From positions 1,549,673-1,613,672 of the forward strand of contig OZ022597.1 of the NCBI GenBank assembly GCA_963669155.1: a DNA stretch of 64,000 nt, given 5' to 3'. The position numbers and the translations under genes were made by a program. The stretch comes from Arbacia lixula. Lineage: Eukaryota > Echinodermata > Echinoidea > Arbacioida > Arbaciidae. The notes beneath the pieces were generated by a model that was given only the letters and a program-made list of their open reading frames with translations, had not been told where the DNA came from and made no database searches. Shown here piece after piece: positions 25,200 to 36,200 of this stretch (the stretch's first letter is position 1; every line of letters starts with the position of its first letter).

Positions 25200-27315
25200 G
25201 GATGATTGGCAGTTTACCCCGACGATGATGTATGTGAAGTCTAACAATCATAGCTCCATTTACCCTCTCAGGAAAAATGAAACATTAACCATGTCAATAC
25301 ACAACAACACTAGCTTGCATCTTGTGTAGATGAGTTTGCCCAGTTTCATTCACCGACGTTTGTTTTCAAGCAAAACAGATATTGCTCTGAAGTGCAAAGT
25401 CTGTGAGGCTAAGTTCATGTATTTTATAAATGCATTACATCAGAAGGATGTCATTGGTATACAGCAACATGATACATTACGACAGAATCATGAAAAAAAA
25501 TAAACAGTAACATTGCTGAACATACTCACTTTGATATTTTCATCCACGTATTACACGATACAGATAAATATACACACATTTATGTTTAGATATAAGCACT
25601 ATTTCACACCAACGACTCATTTTGTTCAGACTATCACTAACATGAATGTTCAGTATTACATTTCACCAATACTTACATTTATATTTCAGTTGAAAACAGC
25701 AACTGCTAGAAAATGTTTTAACACATATTTTGCATACAAAAGACACTTCTTCCGACAATCTTTGTACAGCATACATGGGAATTGAGTAGTTAAGGACACA
25801 TTACTTTCACCAAATAGAAAAAATAGCGGGGGTGAAAATGAGTAGAAATAAACAGGACAATTGCAAGCTATCAAATCATCAAAAAGGAGATTTGGAACTA
25901 CCACTGTATCACTTATAACTAATTCTAATAAGTCGTATGCACCAAGAGTTGCCACATCAGTCTGGGCACTTCTTATCACAAAATGGTTCACGTCCTACCA
26001 TGTACACATATACCGTGTGTCTCAAGAAAAAAAAAACTATACACGTTTGAAATGGTGCCCACATAACAAATATTTGATTCTGGGGAGAATTATTTACATG
26101 TATGGATAGCTTACGGTCTCAACTTTCCTCTGACACCAAAGCGTTCAAAAATAATTCTTGCTTGAATGAGCACTGCTCACTTTTGGAAAGGGTATTTGGA
26201 AAAGGAGTTTGTTTAGAGCCAATTGTCTTGACAACAAGCTCATATGACGACACCACTTCGGTACTCTATGACCAGTTTGTAGTTACACCATGATTGGACA
26301 ATCCACTGAATAAATACTACTAGACTGCAGACTGGGATTTGTTCATGAAGTTGTGTTGATGATGATGGAGGTACGAACATTTTACAGTGTGCTCGGAACA
26401 ACAATAAAATCAGGACTGGTGCACATGGTGGAATGTTCTTTCACTATCTTCTCAGAGCGGAATAGCTGTTGCCATATCTCCATGTCAATTGAAATCTTGT
26501 AGACTATCTAATGAGCTTCCATTTTACTCTGTCAGTAGTGCCATTGGCCCTGAAGTCATTTTCTACCACCAATAATCAACCTGCTCATGCGCAGTTTGCA
26601 ACTATGTACTGGCTGATTTAGCGAGGTCAACACATTATAAACATCCACAATCTGGACTAGATGGTTATATTAACATGTCACATAATTTGAACAGTTGTAT
26701 TCCTATAATAAATAATTTTAATAGACTCATGAAATCCTAATCCTTATCCATAAAGAGAATTGGAGTAAACAATACATTGTTTTTGTCATATACATGTACA
26801 TGTATTCCACTGAGGTATATTTTTTCCTTCATGGCAGCATTTGAAATGTGAACGTTGAACACACATATTCATTTTATTGCACAGATACAGTGTATCTTGA
26901 CATTTCAATGTTATTTTCAAAGAAGATACATGTAAATGATTAAGTGTGTCGGGGGAGGGGGAAGATAATTTTGAGGGGAAAGTCCTTGCAGAGATGCTAG
27001 TCAGCCTATATATCAACCTTTGTGTGCCAGATAAACTCTTCCCTTATGAGAAATGTGTGATTTTATTTTTTAAAAGTCAAATTTGGCACTCAAAGAGATT
27101 AAGTAAGATTGTGTGAGCTTTCTTCTCTGAAATTTCTTCACCAGCTGGGATATCTGAGTCGCATCTGCATCAAGTTCTGAGAAAGTCAAATAATCTTCCT
27201 TTAACAGAAGAGGGTAAGTATTAACTGTCTGTGTGTAACCAAGGGGAAATTAAAGCCATATTTCAATATGAAAGCATATAAGGTAGAGAAGAATTAAAGC
27301 ACTGGAATAAATCTT
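25200..27315. other. No gene seen
   Basis: AT-rich, no palindromic element or coding motif recognised. Confidence 0.55.
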
Positions 27316-27318
27316 GCC

Positions 27319-27473
27319 AGGACCATGTTGCATATATGTTTTTAATTATTGTAACTTACCATCAATGGTAACTATCATGGCAACATGTGCAGTAATGAGA
27401 GCTCATTGACTGTTGCCATGGTAGTTACCATTGAGGGTAAGTTACAGTAATTGCAAACCTATATGCAGCATGC
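27319..27473. mobile_element. Family E palindromic element, copy 2
   Basis: AGGACCATGTTGCATAT left, TTGCAAACCTATATGCAGCAT right, with TTACCATCAATGGTAACTAT and its mirror. Confidence 0.8.
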
Positions 27474-27964
27474 ACACCTGTTTTCTACATCTGGGTTGAG
27501 AGGGATAATCATTAGCATAACACCTCATAAACACCAGGGTGACTGGGCTGGCCTCTAGCCCAGGATCTCTCTGCAAAAATCAAGAGCTCTTCTTGCTACA
27601 CCAAAGTGCAGTCATCTGATTGGATTAATATGATCGAGTTGCTTGCACTAGTCTATACCTAAGGCGAATCCGACAACAAGACAACATTAAATAATGTCTG
27701 ATTCTTAAAGCTGCAATTAAAGCAACTTAATCCTTCATACAAGGTTTATGCATTTTCTTTTAAAAATTATTACACAATTCTTTCTTTCACAAGGAATTTA
27801 CAAAATTTTATACATTTTTACTCTGCATTACGGGATGAACACTGAGGGTTGCTATAACTGCTTACAAAAATAAATCATCTGGAATAAATGGTAAAGTAAA
27901 TACAAAATGGAAGGGAGTGTTGTATCCACTAAGTGAAATGAAATAAGAGGAGAAATAATATATG

Positions 27965-28194
27965 TACAGCTCAAAGGAATTGGCATAGGTAAAGGGAAAG
28001 GGAAGAAAGGGAAGGAGCCGCAGTTTTAAACTGCTGTATATTTTGTCAAGTTCAGCATGAAACACGATGCTTTAGCCTGAACAGCATCATGTGTCATGCT
28101 GAACTGGTCAAAATATACCATGGTTTAAAACTGCGGCTCCTTCCCTTTTTTCCATTTCCCTTTCCCTATGCCAATTCCTTTGAGCTGTGGTGTA
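27965..28194. mobile_element. Family C palindromic element, copy 1
   Basis: Arms run from CAGCTCAAAGGAATTGGCAT through GGAGCCGCAGTTTTAAAC to a centre at GATGCTTTAGCCTGAACAGC, then mirror back to CCAATTCCTTTGAGCTG. About 230 bp, almost fully self-complementary. Confidence 0.9.
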
Positions 28195-28604
28195 TATATA
28201 GCGTAAAAATGTCCATGTTTGTGACTCTATTCAAAAAATGAGTTATATACAAGGACTTAAATCATATGGGATATTACAGAAAAGCTAGATTATCATCTAA
28301 ATTAGATATTTGGTATGCTTTAATGTATTTTGACATTCTTCTGTTTCTGGTATTTTCTCAGCAACCATTTCTTGCTCCTAATTCATCAGATGAAAAATTG
28401 TCTGCATGCCAGTGCAAACAATTGGCAAGTTACTTCAAACATGTAACGTCAAACTTGTTTATAAAGACCACCTGAAGAGCCACAAAAAAAGTGGTCTTTA
28501 CAGACAGGTGGAACTACATGAAAAATGGCTTTGAAGGGACTTATGTTAAATGGTCATTGCAGAGAGTTATTTTTACACAAAATGGTCTTGTGTAGTAAGC
28601 AGAC

Positions 28605-28682
28605 ATTGAAGACAGCGGTCTTTGAAGACAGTGGTCTTTGAAGACAGCGGTCTTTGATGACAGTGGTCTTTGATGACAGCTC
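28605..28682 (+). repeat. 18-bp tandem repeat
   Basis: About four copies of GACAGYGGTCTTTGAWGA. Flanked by related GTGGTCTTTACAGACAGGTGG at 28490. Confidence 0.85.
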
Positions 28683-28807
28683 TCTATGTAGAGAGGTTTG
28701 TCTAGTAGGCAGTACACAAGCAACCAAGTCTCTATAATATACCAAGGCATCTCTGTAAGCTGTTGAACACTAGTACATGTATGTGTCCATGTACTTACTT
28801 ACTCTGT

Positions 28808-28857
28808 AGCAACCAAGGTCAACCAAGGTCAATCAAGGTCAACCAAGGTCAACCAAC
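28808..28857 (+). repeat. 10-bp tandem repeat CAACCAAGGT
   Basis: Five near-perfect copies, one with CAATCAAGGT. Confidence 0.9.
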
Positions 28858-28885
28858 TTGACGCAGGGGGGTTATAGGTCTTTTA

Positions 28886-28972
28886 GATGGGCAAGCACTG
28901 CCTGACATTGGAATTGGTAATTTTTGTGTCTTTTTCCTCCAAAAAGCACAAAAGCTAGTGACAGCACTGCAT
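28886..28972 (+). repeat. Short dispersed repeat shared with 41627-41727
   Basis: AGCACTGCCTGACATTGGAA...TTGGTAATTTT...GTGACAGCACTGC here, AGCACTGCCTCACATCAATT...GGTAATTTTCC...GTGACGGCACTG at 41.6 kb. Confidence 0.5.
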
Positions 28973-29011
28973 ATGCATGAACCATGTTTATTTTACTTTG
29001 TATGGATCTGG

Positions 29012-29192
29012 GGGGTGTTTCACCAAGCTGTTTGTAAGTTACGAACAACTTTGCGAACGACTGGTGAGCCCTTCTTGTGCTAAATGCGATACCACACTTT
29101 GTTCATTGAGAGTCTGATTTAGCACAAGAAGGGATCACCAGTCGTTCGTAAACTCATTTGTAACTTAATAACAGCTTGGTGAAACACCACCC
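29012..29192. mobile_element. Family B inverted-repeat element, copy 3 (short)
   Basis: GGGTGTTTCACCAAGCTGTT left, ACAGCTTGGTGAAACACCAC right, with the inner CTTCTTGTGCTAAAT arms but a much shorter centre than the 18.6-kb copy. Confidence 0.85.
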
Positions 29193-29493
29193 TGGAAATG
29201 CTAATATGAATCTTAACCATCTCGGGAAACTGCATTGGTCCGCAATGATACAAGTATACTGTAAAAACTTGTATTAGTACGGTACTTACAACAGTTTTTG
29301 CGAATTATGTGTACACAGAGGAATTCCCAGAGCATCACACATCTACCTTGAACTTGTAAAGCAAGATTACAGCCTAAAGTAACTACCATTATTGTATGAT
29401 ATGATTTACTGTTCTCAAATTTTTACTCTGAGTCTTTGTTTCCTTTTATTTGTTTTATTTCCTTAATTTCAACCCATTAGGGTCGCAATGCTG

Positions 29494-29872
29494 TTTAAAG
29501 AGAGTATATTGTACTGGGAAGGCAAAAGGCCATCAAAAATGTGATCATGAGCAATCTTCGTACCAATTGTCTTACATTCATGTATTGTCAATTTTAGAAA
29601 CTTGCTAAAAGTTATTTGCCCTCAAATGATCCACATTTGGAGTAATTAGTTATTAAATCACAAATCCATAAACTGTTCGGGCTGAACATTTTGAGGATTT
29701 CACTAGTAATCATTAATTACTCTAAATGTGGTTATTTGAGGGCAAATAACTTTCAGCAAGTTTCTAAAATTGACAATACATGAATGTAAGACAATTGGTA
29801 AGAAGATTGCTTTCGATCACCCTTTTGAAGGCTTTTTGCCTTCCCAGTACAATATACATGTTCTCCCTTTAA
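29494..29872. mobile_element. Family A palindromic MITE, copy 2
   Basis: Same arms as the copy near 21.0 kb: TTTAAAG...GTACTGGGAAGGC at the left and CCTTCCCAGTACAATATA...CCCTTTAA at the right. Central AACTGTTCGGGCTGAACA. Confidence 0.85.
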
Positions 29873-30589
29873 GTTTTCTTTTAACCGGGCTTCTCTGCAG
29901 TAAGCTGAGTCTCAACAAATTTAGCCTCCGTCTAATGGCAGTGCAAGGTAACCTGTATACGGAAGCAAGTTTTAACAAATAATTTGAACAGGAATAATGC
30001 ACAAGTACATAGAGGGATATTTCAAATTGTGGCATTTCCCATTCCGTATAGGGACACTTCTTTGCTCGATGTACTTGCACATGCTGATGGCAAAATTTGT
30101 TCACACCACCTCCTGAGAAAGACATCATATTATATATTCTTTGTGGCCAATGAAAGGGTCATCAACAGTACAAAATATACAAAACGTTTCAGTGTCTCAA
30201 TAGATAATAAAATTAACATTATTTTCCTCTTTGCAGCAGGCTGGATAAATTTATCCAGCTAATACGCTGTTTTTATGACGTTTTCACGACTCACTGCAAA
30301 AGGAAAGCAGTGTTTGCAACCTGCCTGTTAACCAGCCATTCAATCTCCGAATCAAATATCCATAGTCTGGGCATCTGACCTACGTGTACATGTATTTGTC
30401 TACATTTGTACAGAAAGTTTGCACACATAAGTTGATCAAGATCTTGATTTGAAACATGCCCTTAATGATACATGTAGTACAATGTATGTGCAATCTGCAA
30501 CTTCCTACAGCTAGGTAAAAATCCACCTGTAGAATTAGTCAATTGTCGAAGCAGGACGCGCTTTGTAATTTGGTTCGTCGTACTTCAAA

Positions 30590-31863
30590 TCAAGACTGAA
30601 ATATCACAACTGAGCAATAGAGCTGAGTCATTTCTTCAAAAATTTACCATAGAACATATTAATGTAGTTAGCAGAAATAACTGAACTATCACAACTGGGT
30701 CATTTCTTCATAAAATGTACCTTGGTCATTCAGTTTGCAGAAATAACTGGACTGTCACAACTGGGTCATTTCTTCAAAAAATGTACCTTAGTCATTCAGT
30801 TAGCAGAAATAACTGAACTATCACAGCTGGGTCATTTCTTCATAAAATGTACCACGGTATATACTCATGTAGTTGCAGAAATAAGTGAACTATCATTCAT
30901 AACTGGGTCATTTCTTCAAAAAATGTACCTTGGTCATTCAGTTTGCAGAAATAACTGGACTATCACAACTGGGTCATTTCTTCAAAAAATGTGCCTTGGT
31001 CATTCAGTATGCAGAAATAAATGGACTGTCACAGCTGGGTCATTTCTTCATAAAATGTACCTTGGTCATTCAGTTTGCAGAAATAACTGGACTGTCACAA
31101 CTGGGTCATTTCTTCAAAAAATGTACCTTAGTCATTCAGTTAGCAGAAATAACTGAACTATCACAGCTGGGTCATTTCTTCATAAAATGTACCACGGTAT
31201 ATACTCATGTAGTTGCAGAAATAAGTGAACTATCATTCATAACTGGGTCATTTCTTCAAAAAATGTACCTTGGTCATTCAGTTTGCAGAAATAACTGGAC
31301 TATCACAACTGGGTCATTTCTTCAAAAAATGTGCCTTGGTCATTCAGTATGCAGAAATAAATGGACTGTCACAGCTGGGTCATTTCTTCATAAAATGTAC
31401 CTTGGTCATTCAGTTTGCAGAAATAACTGGACTGTCACAACTGGGTCATTTCTTCAAAAAATGTACCTTAGTCATTCAGTTAGCAGAAATAACTGAACTA
31501 TCACAGCTGGGTCATTTCTTCATAAAATGTACCACGGTATATACTCATGTAGTTGCAGAAATAAGTGAACTATCATTCATAACTGGGTCATTTCTTCAAA
31601 AAATGTACCTTGGTCATTCAGTTTGCAGAAATAACTGGACTATCACAACTGGGTCATTTCTTCAAAAAATGTACCTTGGTCATTCAGTATGCAGAAATAA
31701 ATGGACTGTCACAGCTGGGTCATTTCTTCAAAAAATGTACCTTGGTCATTCAGTATGCAGAAATAACTGGACTATCACAACTGAGTCATTTCTTCAAAAA
31801 ATGTACCTTGGTCATTCAGTTTGCAGAAATAATTGGACTGTCACAGCTGGGTCATTTCTTCAT
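30590..31863. repeat. Tandem array, 66-bp monomers in a 340-bp higher-order unit
   Basis: About 18 monomers built on CTTGGTCATTCAGTTTGCAG then AAATAACTGGACT and a conserved CTGGGTCATTTCTTCA. Five monomer types, one of them longer (about 75 bp, with GGTATATACTCATGTAG), recur in the same order every 340 bp (starts near 30928, 31268 and 31608). Because 66 is divisible by three, long reading frames persist by chance on the plus strand; I do not regard them as genes. The array ends inside the BCL2L13 terminal codons. Confidence 0.95.
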
Positions 31864-32421
31864 GAGAGCAAAGGCACCCACAGCAGCGGCTGCTACGGCG
31901 ACAGTTGCTGCTGTGGCGGCTGTAGCAATGAGCGGCACCGCCGCCCCAAAACTCGCAGAGCGCCCTCTAGGTGAGTCTTCGTCCAGGAGGGGCAGCTCGG
32001 GTTGCGCAACCCTCTCTGATTGGACGCGTCGCCTTCCCCCGCTCCAGTCTGTTTGCGTCGTGGAAAGATCCAGGTGCAGCCCTGCGCTGGAGAGCGATCC
32101 CAAAGAACCGGACTGTGTCAGTGTCCCGTCTCCCGCGCCGTGCTGTAGAGCGGTGAGGTCCGGACCCGAGGTGGAGTGCACCACGTTTGTGCGAACCGGT
32201 GACTCCTCCATGATCTCATTCAAACCCGGCATGGCTGGCTCGGATTGGTCGGATGACTTGGCAGGTTTTTTGCAGGGGCGGGGAGAGAGGAATCCAGCTT
32301 CGTCCGTAAAGAGGGGGGCGCTGGTGGGGGACTGGGTACCCTGGGGGGAGGGATTGCCTGAAGAGATGTCCGACCACGTGTCGCTGTCAATCTTGTCCAG
32401 GTCTACATTGGTCACCGCATC
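31852..32421 (-). CDS. BCL2L13: BCL2L13 terminal exon (LIR candidate, linker, membrane anchor)
   Basis: Coding part of the last exon, 189 residues plus TGA, acceptor taccctcttcag. DSDTWSDISSG near its start fits the core LC3-interacting pattern W-x-x-I with acidic residues before the Trp; human Bcl-rambo carries a WxxI motif in its linker just after the Bcl-2 fold. A Ser/Pro/Asp-rich linker follows, then an Ala/Val-rich hydrophobic segment and MKK at the C-terminus, as expected for a tail anchor. The codons for MKK and the stop lie inside the tandem array that fills the 3' flank. Confidence 0.88.
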   Translation of the reverse strand, partial: DAVTNVDLDKIDSDTWSDISSGNPSPQGTQSPTSAPLFTDEAGFLSPRPCKKPAKSSDQSEPAMPGLNEIMEESPVRTNVVHSTSGPDLTALQHGAGDGTLTQSGSLGSLSSAGLHLDLSTTQTDWSGGRRRVQSERVAQPELPLLDEDSPRGRSASFGAAVPLIATAATAATVAVAAAAVGAFALMKK

Positions 32422-33255
32422 CTGAAGAGGGTAGCAAAATAATTCATAATTATCAGTTTCACCATCATTCTGAAACCATTCATTTCTTACTACTATCATC
32501 ATCATCTTCACCATTGTCATCATTATCAGTACCTTTATCATTAGTATCATCATCAGTACATTTACTATTCTTTGTATAATTTTCTTCAGGGTCATTAGCA
32601 ACTTGATGATGATCCGCTTGGTGAATCTTGTTCCAAATGAAGTTACATACTGTCTACAATCTCAGCACCTAGTGAAGAACATTTCTTCCTAATTTCTTCC
32701 TAATGTGCACAGTATATGGAAGGTAGTTTTTAGGAATTATGAAAGTTTCACAACTTATCCTGACTATCATTTGGCTAAAGTTGCGTGTGTGTCCGTCTGT
32801 TTTTTACATATTTTTTTCTCTGTGATTTTCCGCTCCATTTTTATGATTTTTCTGTTTTGAGGTGTATTTGGACAAGTTTCAAGAACAATGTGATCAAGCA
32901 AAAGGCATAATTGAGAGTGATTTAGAGTAGAATAGGAAAAGCAGAATTTTGTACACAAACCTATACAAAATCTCACTTTTTGTCAGATTTTGGTCTGACG
33001 TGCAATTACATAATGTTGCGTCAACTATGATCAGAGAGTCAGACTTTTTTCACATCTAGTCTCAAAAGTTACGAGACGCTTCAAAAGAAAAAGTCATGAA
33101 ACAGCGTGTCAGGATGTGCAGCAGTTGAGCGTTAGTCGCAGTTTTCATACAGGGGGCTCAAAATTACCCCTCCCCCAGTCAGAATAGAGCTAAACTATAT
33201 ATAAATTATATTCTTAACCTTTCATAATAAACAAATACCTTGCAAAAGCACTATT

Positions 33256-33295
<40 letters not shown>

Positions 33296-36200
33296 GGAAT
33301 TGTTCGACCATTGTTGGATGAAGCCCTCCTCAAACAGTTTCCATTCACTTCTATTTGCTGTCATTCTGTTCCATGTTGCTGTGTTTGTGTATGTTGATAT
33401 TTCGTCTCTCCACCTTCTCTTTTGTCAACCCCTTCTCCGCTTTCCTGCTCTTGGTTGCCATTCTGTGAGTTTCTTGTTTCATCAATAGTTCCATCCATAG
33501 TGCACAAGCACTATGGGTAATTGTCATTCATACTTGTACTGTATGCTTACTTACCCAACCGCCTTGCTCAATAATGGCTTGGGCGAGATTCTCCTCGATG
33601 TACCTGGCAGCGTAGTCAGTGACGGCTGCTACACTCCGGCTTCCTTGGTGTAGCACATTGACAGCCATCCGCTGAGTAAACTTCATCATCACTGCCACCT
33701 AGGAAGAGAAGGAGCAAATTTGTCATCTCCGCAAAGACAGGGCAGCCTTTTTGCAGGCTAAAAAATTAAAGGACGTTTTAAAGATATTAAAAGTAAGTTC
33801 CAGCATTCTTTTTTCAAAAAAAAAAATATTTTGCACAATCACTTATTAATTGTGCACAGGCATAAAAAGTAGATTTTCTCAAAATGGTCTAAAGTGGATC
33901 TAACCCCATGTGCAAACAAGCTCTTCATATGCTCTTTATCATTCAGTTGAACGCATCAACTCGCCCTTCACCCATTGTGAACAGAAAGTGGTCCAAGCTA
34001 TAAGCCCCATACTATAGGTGGGGCTAAAGGGGGTTCCCAGGCACTATTGTTGCCTACATAGTACAATTTCAGCACTGCTATACAAGAGGCAACTATTATC
34101 ATCATTCACACGGTACCACTCCAGTACAACTAAACAAGAAACAGCTGTCATCATGATACATGGTAGCAGCTCAGCATTGCTCTACAGAAAAATCTTCTTC
34201 TCTTCTTCTATAATCTTCAAAGGGATATAATGCTGCCTATCTCGAAGATGAACATAACTTGTGTACACGTCATGGGGAGTGTAGGCCTCATCCAAATGTG
34301 TTCATTTATAGTGGCTTGTTACAGAATCTTTGAATTGACCAAGTGAAACTATATTAACCTCCGTGATAGGAAGTTTATTCCCTTCTGGTAAAGTCCGTTG
34401 AGCGAAGGCAAGTTGGTCGATATTTCCCCTTGGACGGCATGTTTGGAAGCACATGTTGTGAGTTTTCCTAGTTCTAGACGATATTATAGTAAAAAGTGGA
34501 GGGATTGCAACAAGGATTATTCATAATTCCATAAGCCATGGTGTGAGTTTGCTCACCACATGCCTTGAGGACAGGCTGGGCCATTCTAACTGGTCATAAC
34601 GGACACGCTGCTTGATCTTCTATGCAGCCACGACGTAATGACCAGTTTGTCTTTGGATCCTCTCTAGAGTAAAGATTTCTGAGATTGTACGGGGATCATC
34701 AATACTTACATGGTACCACCCAGGCACTGAATTCTTCACCAGGCTCTTCATGCTTTTCTTAAAGATTCCATAGTTCAACGACCCCTCCTCGTCTCCGTGA
34801 CCCATGACCTGTCTGAAGGCGTGCTCCAGCTCGTAACTATGGTGCTGCATGATGCAGTCCCCGATCTGTGAGATGCGCTCGGCTACCAGAGCCTCCCGAC
34901 TGATCGCACACAGCACCCCCGATGAGTCGATTCCTCCCTCCACCATTTCTGTGGGATGGAGTGTCAAAGGAGCAGTTACTGTATACGCCATAATATTGGT
35001 GATTTGCCATTTGGTCCAATCCCAGTTGGTCCACTCACCATTTCGTCTACCATCACATGCTGATATGTATGGGTTAGGGTTAGGGTAGGGGGTCTGGATT
35101 AGGGTTAACGGTTGAGGTTATGGTGTAGATTAGGGATGTTGATAAGTTAACCCAGTATTTTAATCTAAAACGGTATTTTTAAGGGGTTCCTTGGAGACGA
35201 AATGGTGAGTGGACCAACTGGGATTGGACCAAATGGCAATAAACCATAATATTTAGCGAGTCTAACTTTTCGCGAATCCGAACTTAATCAATAATTTTGC
35301 CAGGGGTTAAATTCGCGATTGTGGAGTACAAGTACCAGTAGTACATGTGCGTGTGCACATTGTATTCATATTTGTGTGTGTTGTTAAAGTCACGAAAATA
35401 AAAACCCTGCAAAATATATGCTGTATACACTAACAGACAGTAGTGGTGATGATAACAGGCACAACCATTCTGCTGCCATTGTGGCTATTGTTTAAATTTT
35501 GAAAACTAGAGATATTTAAATGTGCTTTACTCACAACTGGCGACCTGTTTGTGTTAAATCATAAACCTCAGTATGTTCCTATTTTCAAGTTAATTTCCAA
35601 CAATACAAATCAAATTTGATTAAAGGCAATCATAAACTTTGTATTCAGATACTTGTTAGCATTGAAAATACATTTAGCTACATATACATGTATATCTGCC
35701 AAAAGGGGTAATGTGGATATGTACCTTTTTTGAACTGGCTTTCCAGCTCACTGAGAACAGCAGACATCCTGTTTTTGGTTGCTTCCTCCTCTTCAGACGT
35801 TTCCTTGCTCTTCCTCTTGCGCAAAAGCCGTCTTGTCCGGGGCGATTCTGCTACTGCTGTGGAAACAAATAGAAGAGGAACCATTAATGACCATTAAGAT
35901 AACATCAACAATCAAAATAATATTAGTATTGATATGTTTTATTGTTATGTACTTCAAGGTTTCTATCATCATTAGCAAAATTACCATTACAATCATTATG
36001 AGCATTATTATTACCAATATGATGGACTATCAAATTATAAATATTATCAATTTCATAAATGTTTCACAACATTTTACAATTAATCGTTCTTTAGAAGTCA
36101 ATGTACATGAGTATAGCAACATTCTTAATGTATAATACAAACATGGCACTGTAAGATTTCAATAATCAATAGTGTTTTAAGATATTTGATAAAATAACTA

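Noticed and set aside
30722..31863. CRISPR-like array
   Set aside because: Regular repeats but no unique spacers, in a eukaryotic genome.
30722..32425. Plus-strand frames of 144-271 codons over the 66-bp array, with repeats like LGHFFKKCTLVIQ
   Set aside because: The monomer length is a multiple of three, so any stop-free frame persists. No start context, domain or splice support, and the downstream part is antisense to the BCL2L13 terminal exon.
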